Source of the DNA: Lucinisca nassula
Lineage: Eukaryota; Mollusca; Bivalvia; Lucinida; Lucinidae
Direction: 5' to 3'
DNA length: 64,000 nucleotides
NCBI GenBank assembly: GCA_963580285.1
Contig: OY757014.1
Location: forward strand, 15,204,725 to 15,268,724
Shown: in pieces, positions 44,994 through 52,846 of the stretch
Position numbering within the stretch: the first letter of the stretch is position 1
Layout of the letters: every line of letters begins with the position of its first letter
Position numbers and translations under genes: made by a program
The notes under the pieces: generated by a model
What the model saw: only the letters and a program-made list of their open reading frames with translations
Told to the model about the DNA's origin: nothing
Database searches by the model: none

Positions 44994-44998
44994 CTGAC

Positions 44999-45135
44999 CT
45001 TTTGACCTCCTCATCAGTATTAAGGCGGATCATAAACATGGTGATATGCAGTAATGCTATTGGCTGTAAGGATGGTTCCAGTCTCTCGTTATTAGAAACA
45101 ACATACTCCTGCACCTGCTGGAGATCATCAAAGAT
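44999..45135 (-). CDS. AKAP7: AKAP7-like gene, exon with first catalytic HIT motif
   Basis: Acceptor TTCCATTCTCTAG, donor GTCAGT, 137 bp, starting on a whole codon. It reads IFDDLQQVQEYVVSNNERLE, PSLQPIALLHITMFMIRLN and TDEEVK, leaving AG of an Arg codon for the next exon. LLHITMFMI is the first HxT motif of the 2H superfamily (vertebrate AKAP7: HITLxVM followed by L-x-E/D-EEV). Together with HVT in the next exon it gives the paired active-site histidines. The donor lies within 5 bp of the MITE at 44780-44993, so a mobile element reaches the exon border. Confidence 0.9.
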
Positions 45136-45261
45136 CTAGAGAATGGAACAAAAAACAAAGTGTCACTCAAACTGACTACAGTAAAACTTTGATGTCCCAA
45201 ACAGGGATAGCCATGTACCATGGCTGATCTGACTCATTCTTGAGTCGCTAGGGAATTCTTC

Positions 45262-45532
45262 AATACGAAAACACACCTATATAAATGCATTTTAAACTTT
45301 ACTGCCGAAAAATCGAAAATTTTAAGATGAGAATTTGTAATATTTTTTTCTTATTTCTGCTCAAAATATAGATTGTAGGCACTCATTAGAACCGCCTCGA
45401 TGAGGCGGTTCTAATGAGTACCCACAATCTATATTTTAAGAAAAATAAGGTTTACCCCTGGAAACCCCAGTTTTACTATATAAAAGTGGGGTTCAAGGGG
45501 GTCAAAATTATACAGGCGTGTTTTCGTGATGT
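45262..45532. mobile_element. MITE, ACGAAAACACACC family, complete
   Basis: Left AATACGAAAACACACCTATA, right ATACAGGCGTGTTTTCGTGAT; central hairpin GAACCGCCTCGATGAGGCGGTTC with matching TAGATTGTAGGCACTCATTA arms. The cleanest copy in the window. Confidence 0.9.
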
Positions 45533-45959
45533 CCTGAAACTGCAAATATCAACATATTGAGGATAATTTAGAGTGGATTTTTTTCTTATTTCACCTTGAA
45601 AGTGTATTGGTGAGGTTCATCTAATGAGTACACACAACATACTTTTTAAAAGAAGATTGAAAAAAATACATCCCTTAGTCGTATCCATTATGCCTCATAA
45701 CCATGGAAACAGATAAGGTTGGTATTTGGTGACAATTAATTTAAGGATAATTATTGTCAATTCTCCATATAAAACTATGTTGTAGGTATTCATTAGAACT
45801 GCCTCGTTGAGTACCCACAACAAATTTCTTGAAATAACTTGAACATGTCATGTGACAATGGCTCTAAACAGAATGCTACGAGAAGAAATTTTCTAATTGT
45901 TAGGTCATATGATTATCATGTGACTGTAATTTGTTGATGTCATTTTGTAGGGGAAGGGT

Positions 45960-46100
45960 CGTTTGTTTGTTTGTTTGTTTGATTTGAGGTTTAACATCCC
46001 AGTCAATACTGTATAGGTCATTTTGGAGACATTGCTTCCAATTTTGTGGGACTTTTACCCGACACTGAGATGAAATGACAACTCAAGCCCTGCCGCCCAA
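45960..46100 (-). mobile_element. SINE B, split by another SINE
   Basis: GATTTGAGGTTTAACATCCC to CTCAAGCCCTGCCGCCCAA; continues at 46435 (CCCTGCCGCCAAATGGAACC) and ends near 46612. Confidence 0.83.
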
Positions 46101-46434
46101 CCGGCCCCGATAGCTCAGTTGGTAGAGGGTCCGCTCCGGGGAACGGGAGGTCTCGGGTTCGATCCCGGGCTGCGACATACCAAAGTCGTTAAAAATGGTA
46201 CTAGCTGCTCCTCGCTTGGCACTCAGATTTACGGGGTAGAGCTAGGACTGGTCGATCCAGTGTCAGGATAATGTGACTGGGTGTGGTATCATGTAATGTG
46301 TCTGGGACATGATACTTCAGTGAGGCAGCACTATAAACGTGAGCATTGAGCTCCCTGTCGCAACCAGACACCGTCGTGATATGACTGAAAAATTGTTGAA
46401 AGCGACGTTAAACCCGAATTCACACACACACACA
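46101..46434 (+). mobile_element. tRNA-derived SINE D nested in SINE B, 12-13 bp target duplication
   Basis: Head CCGGCCCCGATAGCTCAGTT, A box TAGCTCAGTTGGTAGAG, B box GGTTCGATCCC; body GTATCATGTAATGTGTCTGG; tail GAAAGCGACGTTAAACCCG with a CACACA run. CCCTGCCGCC(C)AA flanks both sides (46088-46100, 46435-46446). Confidence 0.9.
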
Positions 46435-46639
46435 CCCTGCCGCCAAATGGAACCAATATGGTTTATAAGCATGGACTCGCACCGCTTTGCCTGGGCAGGC
46501 TTAGATCTTCTAAGCAGTTTACCAGTACTCATGTGCGGGTCGGTTTCAGCTCTGCATGGAAGCATCATGCAGCCCATCTATTTCTTCAAGCCCCGATGGC
46601 GGGGGCCGGGAGAAGGGGCGTTACTAATGTTGAGAGAAC

Positions 46640-46880
46640 TTAAAATCCACATGTTTGACCTATAATCGAGAGGTTGTGGGTTCAAATCCAGCCATGGGAG
46701 GCATAATGTGTCCTTGGGAAAGACACTTAATGCCACTGCCACACTCCACCCAGGAGTAAATGGGTAGCAGTGGTGTAAGAGTCACTGCCCCTCTCTTGAG
46801 GGCATGATAACATCCGGAATGAGTGTTCGAGAGTGATTCAAATAAGCTTGAAGCTTTCATGGCTATCGAATAAAATAAAT
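46640..46880 (+). mobile_element. SINE fragment with B box and conserved central domain
   Basis: AGAGGTTGTGGGTTCAAATC (B box GGTTCAAATCC), then GTGTCCTTGGGAAAGACACT and CACTCCACCCAGGAGTAAAT, a central domain known from SINEs of many invertebrates; AATAAAATAAATTAG tail. Confidence 0.75.
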
Positions 46881-46936
46881 TAGTATAAACTAATGATCAC
46901 CAAATACCCACCTTATCTGTTAGTCCTAACTATAAT

Positions 46937-47164
46937 TAACCCATTTCAGGCCGGAAACCCCAAAAGGGCTATCCTGGCAAACAGTCCAGGCCCAGATCAG
47001 ATGCCGCAGAATGCGGCGTCTGATCAGGGCCTCCACTGTTTGCAAACAGTTCAGCCATTTTCCAAATCAATTTTGAAGAAAACACAACCTGAAACCCCTA
47101 AATTTTGAAACAGACTCCTGCTATATATAAGGTGGAAGATTCCATTTGGTACGAAAAGGGTTAA
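46937..47164. mobile_element. TTAACCC MITE with GCAAACAG palindrome, complete
   Basis: Ends TTAACCCATTTCAGGCCGG and TACGAAAAGGGTTAA; palindrome at 46977-47043 with GATGCCGCAGAATGCGGCGT at the tip. Reference copy for 6430-6662 and 10642-13565. Confidence 0.88.
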
Positions 47165-47364
47165 CCCTCATTGGTTCAAACTTATCCTATCTGAACCAAA
47201 TTTTCATGTCACAAAGGTGTATGAGCCATGTAAGTTCAACCATACTTCAAATTCCTTTTTCTTACAAAATTCTTAGCGGATTAACCCTTAAAATGGCAAG
47301 AAAATCTTCATCTGAAATAGTTGTCTGTTTGTCGTCTGCAGAATCTTCTTGCAAACTTTCAGAA

Positions 47365-47515
47365 GCTTCTGTGGTGTAGTGGTTAAGCTACTCGCCTCAT
47401 AAACAGGGGTCATGGATTCGATCCTGAGCTTCTCCAGACTTTCGAATGAGTCTTTAAACCGAGATCCCATCTCTGTATGACCTTAGCTGTTGGTGGGATG
47501 TAAAACTCAAAACAC
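47365..47515 (+). mobile_element. tRNA-derived SINE C
   Basis: GCTTCTGTGGTGTAGTGGTT head, GATTCGATCCTGAGCTTCT (B box), TTTAAACCGAGATCCC body, GTTGGTGGGATGTAAAACTC tail. Opposite orientation to 28269-28432. Confidence 0.8.
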
Positions 47516-47547
47516 ACACTCTTTTTAAAAAAAATTCTGCAACCAGG

Positions 47548-48040
47548 CAAACAGTGTAGACCAAGATCAGAGGAGCAGTCTAATCTGGGTCCACAATGCT
47601 GGCAACAATGACTTAAAGTAGCCAGCATACGACAAAGCAGACAACAATTTTTGTGATTGGCATTTTAAAAGTTAACTTGTTATAGGTCAATTTTTTTTAA
47701 ATGAACTCAGGAAAATCTATGATCAACGAACAGAGCCATTTCAAGCCACCAATATAAGACCTGAAGGCGCACATAAAAATGCAAGACAATACATGTAAGC
47801 CTCTTCAAAACTGTTATTATAACATGGTTTAAGATGTAGCATGGTTTAAATATGGATGCTAACAATATACAGATAATGTACACCAAGAACTCTGCCAAGC
47901 CAGTATGGACTTGAACATTTGGGTTGAAGCTACCGTCTGAAGAAGCCATCTGATCAGGATCTAGTAATTTGATTGGTTGAGAGTCAGAAATGGGTGTGTC
48001 TGAAGTCATTTATTCAGCAGGATAAGGGTTAAATTATGTC
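47548..48040. repeat. GCAAACAG palindrome fragments
   Basis: GGCAAACAGTGTAGACCAAG (47548-47607) and a right-half MITE GAAGAAGCCATCTGATCAGG ... TTCAGCAGGATAAGGGTTAA (47938-48031). The rest is unassigned. Confidence 0.65.
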
Positions 48041-48102
48041 ATAATGCACAGTGATTTAAGAGGCTGTCGTGTATATAGTAAAATTGTGTGTAACAAAAAA
48101 AC

Positions 48103-48269
48103 CTTTGGATTAGTTAGCTGCATAGCAATGAGGTAATTTGGGAAGGTCGCCTCACACTTCATTGTCCCTTCTTCCAAGGTTTTCTTCGCAGATGCACCAG
48201 GATGGCCGTTTCCTGAATTTTTGTGCCGAACCTCATTATGTTCTCCTCGTCTGTCTTTCCCAGAATATC
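48103..48269 (-). CDS. AKAP7: AKAP7-like gene, most upstream exon seen
   Basis: Acceptor CTTGTTTCAG, donor GTTTTT (GT but otherwise weak), 167 bp. After two bases that complete an upstream codon it reads YSGKDRRGEHNEVRHKNSGN, GHPGASAKKTLEEGTMKCEA and TFPNYLIAMQLTNPK, ending on a whole codon. FPNYLIAMQLTN matches the start of the AKAP7 2H domain (PNYFVAIPITN in vertebrates). The first 35-40 residues are hydrophilic linker. It has no start codon consistent with the fold, so at least one more upstream exon is expected. A competing minus frame (48159-48347) uses the same bases without domain similarity. Confidence 0.82.
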
Positions 48270-49137
48270 CTGAAACAAGACTAGAGTTATTGAAATTTCT
48301 ATAAAAGTTAGTACAGTGACTACACTGGCCACCATGTTATAAAACATTTTTCAAAACTCGCTTAATATGTTCTATAAAAGGGTTATCCTTTGGAAGCAAG
48401 GAATACACCACAGAAGTGAAAAATATTTAGGGGTTTCAGGTCTGAAATGGGTTAAGCATAAAATTTGTTTTGCTCATAATTACTAAATTGACAACAACTG
48501 TCCGTTTAGATTGGTTGCAGTTCAGCAGCCAAGGTCCTATTCAGCCATTCAGTTTACCTAACCACACATTTTTTTTCATGGCAGTCTTATGCGTACACTA
48601 AAAATTGTAAAATCCAGACATCTTGAGGACTTGCTGTAATTCTCCTAATTTTAGCAAATTTGTTTCACAATCCAGCAAAGAGTCCAAAAATGCCAAGGGA
48701 ATTGCAAACACAGTAGATCCCAATTAGACTGCTCCTTCAGAAGCAGTCTGATGTGGTTCTGGATTGTTTGCTTGGTCCTGTCTGTCCCAATATATGTACT
48801 TACCAGGAGGATCATTAAGGTAAGCAGTTAACTAGTAAAGTGTACCATCACATTTTAACCCTTATCTTGCTGAATATTCATTTAAGCCACACCCATTTCT
48901 GTCTATCAACTAATCAAATTACTTGATTTAATTTATTGCTACAAATCCATAAACTGAATGCCAAACAGTGTAGATCCTGATCAGATGGCTTCTTCAGAGA
49001 TGGATGGATGGACTCGAGGCTGACTGCTAAAATTGCACAAACTCTGTTGAAGTACCTTTCAATGAATCAGTCTCTCAATGGCAGTCAAAGTGATAAGATG
49101 TGTTATTCAGTGCTCTGACCAAGCTTTGGATTTACCA
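48270..49137. repeat. Upstream intron with retrozyme and MITE fragments
   Basis: 48364-48424 matches the family-B retrozyme (AATATGTTCTATAAAAGGGT to GAAGTGAAAAATATT). A GCAAACAC-type palindrome lies at 48704-48771. 48857-48998 is the left half of a TTAACCC MITE, cut at 48998 by GATGGATGGATGG. Confidence 0.7.
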
Positions 49138-49199
49138 TACTTGCTGTTCTAGATGAATGGATTATAAATATTTTCCATTAGTTTCTATGTTCTAAATTA

Positions 49200-49815
49200 A
49201 AGAAATTAATTAATCTTTGGAAATTTCAGGAATTAATTCTTAATTTAAGTGATTAATAATGTGGAGAATATAATTTATTGCAATTCCAGTGTCAGTGAAA
49301 TTTTGAATAAATTTTAATTATTGGATATCTCAGTGAAATTTAGGGGAATTCAAGTTTCAATGTTTTAATTCAGCTTTGGAAATTTCAGGAATTAAGAATG
49401 CTTCATTCAAGTGATTAATGTGCATTAGTGAAATTTGGAATAAATTTGAATTATTGGATGTGTCAGTGAAATTTAGGTGAATGCAAGTTTCAGGTTTTTC
49501 ATACTTTCATTCCACTTTGGAAATTTCAGGAATTAAAAATTCTACATTCAAGTGATTAATGTGCATTAGTGAAATTTGGAATAAATTTGAAATATTGGAT
49601 GTGTCAGTGAAATTCAGGTGAATGCAAGTTTCAGGTTTTTCATTCTTTCATTCCACTTTAGAAATTTCAGGAATTAAAAATTCTAAAATTAAAGTGATAA
49701 ATGTGAAGTTCATAATTCATTATTAGTGAAATTTTGGAATAAATTTGAATTATCTGATAACTGAGTGAAATTCATTTTCAAGTTTTTCATTCAGCTTTGG
49801 AAGCACATCAAAAAG
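49200..49815 (+). repeat. ~140 bp 5' monomer repeats of the LINE
   Basis: CTTTGGAAATTTCAGGAATT-type motif at 49215, 49374, 49515, 49656 and 49795 (spacing 159, 141, 141, 139). The last unit runs into ORF1. Tandem monomers at a LINE 5' end act as promoters in mouse L1; that role is inferred here. Confidence 0.82.
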
Positions 49816-50709
49816 AGAATAATTATGGAATCCGAAAATCAAGGAAATTCAGACTCCAGACAGGGCATAGGTGGGAATGCTACACGTGACTCGGGCTCAG
49901 ACATTTCATCATTTGAAATGGACAGCTCAACGGCTGATAAATTTGAAGGGCAGTTATACCATGTGCTGCCGTCAGCAATGAAAGTGACCATTCAGTTTGT
50001 GATCCCTATGCTCTTCAATAATTTTATGGGACTTCTTGAGAAAGAGTTTGACACATGTAATCTTGATGACAAATTCACAGTACGCTCACACATACAAGGA
50101 AGGAATGTGGCTTTAAAGGTATTTGAAGCCAAAAAGACAATTGAAGTATCTGGCCCAGGTCATAAGCTATGGAGAGACATAACTTTCAAGAGGATGGCTA
50201 ACAACTTGTTTACTAGGTTTATTCAGAACTTCAGTGTTGACATACAGAGCAGTATAAACACTACAAATGTTCAGCCACAGATGACTAGTACCCCCATGGT
50301 GACAAGACCTACCACAATGTCCTTGCCTACAATTCCTCCTGTGGAGACCTCTGGACTTCAAAGATCCCCTGTGGAGAGGCAGATGGTTGCAATCTTGGAA
50401 TCCCTGGCTTATCACTCCAAAATGATTACCTCTCTACAGGAACAGCTAACTACACTTACAACTGAGGTAATCAAATTACAACAGCAGACATCTGGAAGAA
50501 AGATCTCATCAGAAGAAAACGCAACTGAACCACCTGCTAGGTCAAGGACGTTTTCTGTGTCATCAATAGAAAGTGATTCCTCCAGTTTACTTAGTGTGAA
50601 CCCTAATGAGCAACAAAATGTAGATATTGAACAGACACCATCTCTTCCAAGGCCAAAGCCATCAAAACAGAAAAAAAGACAGATGAAAAAACCCCAGTAC
50701 GCAAACTAA
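49765..50709 (+). pseudogene. LINE ORF1, N-terminal part with coiled coil
   Basis: 314 codons. The ATG at 49825 (MESENQGNSDSRQG) is the more likely start: it lies just beyond the 5' monomers and the 20 codons before it are monomer translation. Residues about 45-150 form a conserved-looking domain (FVIPMLFNNFMGLLEKEFDT) I cannot name. Residues about 205-245 (VERQMVAILESLAYHSKMIT onward) are a predicted coiled coil with leucine/isoleucine spacing, suitable for ORF1p trimerisation. The C-terminus is Lys-rich (KPSKQKKRQMKK). It stops at 50709, about 35 bases before the SGNH frame's first ATG; that +1 frame is already open upstream, so the stop probably results from a one-base slip near 50690. Confidence 0.72.
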
Positions 50710-50743
50710 GCCTATTAGAAATACTCCTCAACAGCCCAAAGAA

Positions 50744-51420
50744 ATGCCAAGAGGTAAAAAGACCCTTATAGTAGGAGACTCAATAATAAAGGGCATTAAT
50801 CCAAGAGGACTGAAGAACAATGTCCACTGTAACGGTATCTCGGGGGCTATTGTCGATAAGCTGTATGACCAGATTTCTGTCTATGATCTGCGGAATTTCT
50901 CTACAATAATAATATATGTAGGTGGGAATAATATCTCCAATGGTTCAAAAATTGAATATGTGGAAGAGAAATATGACCAACTTCTCAAGTATATTAAGAA
51001 AGCTAACTCGGATCTGAACATCATACTATGCACAGCTGCCCCACGGAAAGACTGTGATGTCACAGAACTTAACGAAATCATCAAGTCCCTAAGTGAAGAA
51101 CATGGAACAAAACTCGTCCAGATGGAGAATTACTTCTGTGATAATAATGAGAATCCTGTCCTCAGATACTATGGAAAAGACAGGATTCATTTATCAAAGT
51201 CAGGAGTTCGAAGGTTGTTAGACACTATTGAAAAGTCAGTAGACTCTTTAGCTTTAGTGGAGAGCTTTGATCAATGTGTGTACAACCAACCTGCAGGAAA
51301 ACAGATGATGACGAATAATAGACCTGTGGGGAAACAGACAACTCAGCAAAGAGCTGGTTCCCTGAATCAACGGCAAAGAAATCGAGGTTTTCATCAACCT
51401 TCGGGACAGCAGAGGGCATC
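50744..51420 (+). pseudogene. LINE ORF1, SGNH esterase domain
   Basis: Frame starting MPRGKKTLIVGDSIIKG. Block I is GDSI (residues about 11-14), block III IIYVGGNN (about 54-61) and block V DRIHLSKSG (about 147-155). This is the GDSL/SGNH esterase fold found in ORF1 of CR1-type LINEs, thought to bind or modify lipids. The 298-codon frame continues to 51640, but from about 51420 it is out of frame: the next frame there encodes KCGESNHFTFDC and CHSCGFFGHKKSKC, a pair of CCHC-like zinc knuckles. The domain core is open and looks intact. Confidence 0.82.
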
Positions 51421-51424
51421 AGCG

Positions 51425-52029
51425 TTAAGTGTGGGGAATCCAACCACTTCACATTTGACTGCAAACACAAATCTCAAATACAGTGTCATTCCTGTGGGTT
51501 TTTCGGCCATAAAAAATCAAAATGCCCAGGCCAATATGAGAATGGCAATGAGGCCTCTTCTTTTGAATCTTCTAATACATTCTGTTTATTGCAGTCCTTA
51601 TGTACAGAATGTGACAGACAAACCTGTGTATGTATTTTGAAATTGACAAATGTGAACAACAGAACTGAATATTACAATAAAAGTGAAAGAAGTGTATCAA
51701 GTATTTCCCACAGTAGTAGCTTCCAAAGGCCTTCTTCCATTGGCTATGATGGTACTGGCAATATTTCACATATTTTATCGGACAATACCAGCAATGGGTA
51801 TGAAGAAGATACTTCTGTGGATACAAACACTTTTTATTCAGCAGAAACTGCTTCTTATTTATTGTCTGATTGTTCTACTGTGCATGATGTTAGTTCTCCC
51901 TTGTCGGCCCACAGCAGCATTGTAAATTTAAGGCTACGTGGGAAAGGTATGCATTTCGGTCACTTTAACATTAGAGGTATTCGATCTGGAGAAAAAAATG
52001 GAACAAATAAAATTAATGTTGCAGTCTAA
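51425..52029 (+). pseudogene. LINE zinc knuckles and linker to ORF2
   Basis: Frame 1 reads KCGESNHFTFDCKHKSQIQ, CHSCGFFGHKKSKCPGQY, then a Cys-rich CTECDRQTCVC segment and a Ser-rich linker. It ends in MHFGHFNIRGIRSGEK, the first strand of the endonuclease, and then shifts frame at an A run (about 51987-51993). The upstream part lacks its own ATG because of the slip near 51420. Confidence 0.75.
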
Positions 52030-52587
52030 TGAAAATGATATAAGTATGTTAGGTGTGAGTGAGACCAAACTTGGCAGTGAAATACCAGATAGTTTCATCC
52101 AAATTAACAACTTTCAATGCTTTAGAAAAGACAAAATAAAAGGGTCCGGAGGATTGGCTGTTTATGTCAGAAATGAAATTTCATGTAGTCGCAGAAAAGA
52201 TTTAGAGAATGAGCACTTTGAAGGTATATGGCTTGAAGTCTTTCCAACAAACAGTAAGTCTTTTTAGTTGGTCATTTTTATAGGAATCCACTCTCCAAAA
52301 TTGCCTGGAATGAGGTATTTGATGAGCAGGTGGAGAAGGCAATTGAGGATGAAAAAGAAGTATTTTTATTGGGAGATTTTAATAAGGATCTACTTAATCA
52401 ACATATAAAACAACAATGGCTTGACTATATGTCTTCACATGGTTTTACTCAGCATGTAATTGAACCTACCCGGGTAGTACCTGATTCCTCTATAACATTA
52501 ATAGACCATATTTATTCAAATTTTTCTGACAATATTCAGTTTATTGACATTCCCAAAATTGGTCTGAGTGATCACTACCCAGTCTTT
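51949..52587 (+). pseudogene. LINE ORF2, apurinic-like endonuclease domain
   Basis: Motifs in order: HFNIRGIR (metal-binding Asn, about 51961), GVSETKLGS (catalytic Glu, about 52052), GGLAVYVRNE (about 52150), LLGDFNKD (Asp/Asn, about 52369) and GLSDHYPVF (Asp-His, about 52562). Two single-base slips, in A and T runs near 51990 and 52262, split it into frames 1, 2 and 1. The SDH motif is the last before the ribozyme-bearing insertion. The domain nicks the genomic target for target-primed reverse transcription. Confidence 0.82.
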
Positions 52588-52846
52588 AGAAATAAATTAT
52601 TGGTTTAGACTCATATTCTAGACAGGCTTTTAATTATTTGGACCCCATTTTGATTTATATCAGTCTTTGAATCGACTGCCTATTCGAAATTCGCAAAATT
52701 GCAGTATGTTTCCTCTGGCTTTCTTTGCCGGATCATAACAGGGTCACTGATGAGGCTTTATTAGCCGAAACTACGTAGTATGACCCATTTTCTTTCTTAT
52801 GAATGTTTTCATTGCTCTTAAAGGAACTCATTTTTTATTTTTATTT
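52588..52846 (+). mobile_element. Partial family-A retrozyme unit inserted in LINE ORF2
   Basis: 259 bp matching the reverse complement of about 8166-8424 of the 383 bp array, in one orientation and less than one unit. It starts at AGAAATAAATTATTGG and ends at ATTTTTTATTTTTATTT. Removing it joins SDHYPVF to the following coding sequence in one frame (259 leaves remainder 1 on division by 3, matching the frame change). The target duplication is at most TTT. Confidence 0.88.
52741..52786 (+). ncRNA. Type I hammerhead ribozyme inside the LINE
   Basis: GGGUCA (52741-52746), CUGAUGA (52747-52753), stem II GGCU/AGCC around UUAUU, GAAA (52767-52770), stem III within CUACGUAGU, cleavage expected after A52780, then UGACCC. 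Outer CAUAA (about 52734) and UUAUG (about 52797) could extend stem I across an internal loop. Confidence 0.9.

Larger units (their letters stand above)
21165..44998 (-). other. 23.8 kb repeat-filled intron
   Basis: Separates the exons carrying the two catalytic HxT motifs. Almost all of it is mobile or satellite DNA, most inside the inverted repeats at 22504 and 43339. Stretches outside identified elements: 21493-22500 (TGATGATGATGATG near 21550, AGATAGATAGATAG near 22143), 22625-23130 and 41880-42010; no gene seen in these. Confidence 0.75.
45136..48102 (-). other. Intron between the first two exons seen
   Basis: Filled by a MITE, nested SINEs, a second MITE and SINE C as listed. The 45533-45960 and 47165-47360 stretches show no gene; 45590-45660 and 45770-45840 hold CTCATTAGA/GTGGGTAC remnants of the ACGAAAACACACC family. 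Confidence 0.7.
15382..48269 (-). other. AKAP7: AKAP7-like 2H phosphoesterase gene locus (five exons seen)
   Basis: Five minus-strand segments have correct splice sites and compatible phases: 48269-48103, 45135-44999, 21164-20887, 18274-18125 and 15695-15382, together about 348 codons. In order they give the AKAP7 2H domain: PNYLIAMQLTNPK, then LLHITMFMIRLN, then VDIAGMGNFRDKVVFAKV with AHVTVLNLSKD, then GVKKIDQAVYQKYI with ESGYYDVEYTVQFG. Vertebrate AKAP7 anchors PKA, and its 2H domain can cleave 2',5'-oligoadenylate. The domain is seen; activity is inferred. The first exon(s) and promoter lie upstream of 48269 or beyond the window. The intron at 21165-44998 is 23.8 kb. Confidence 0.85.

Noticed and set aside
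46101..46180. tRNA gene candidates (also at 26129, 42011, 55530, 56771)
   Set aside because: A and B boxes are present, but acceptor-stem pairing is poor and each runs into a SINE body with tail and target duplication.
48159..48347. Minus frame starting MFYNMVASVV overlapping the upstream AKAP7-like exon
   Set aside because: It runs through the acceptor in a different frame; the spliced frame gives the recognisable FPNYLIAMQLTN.
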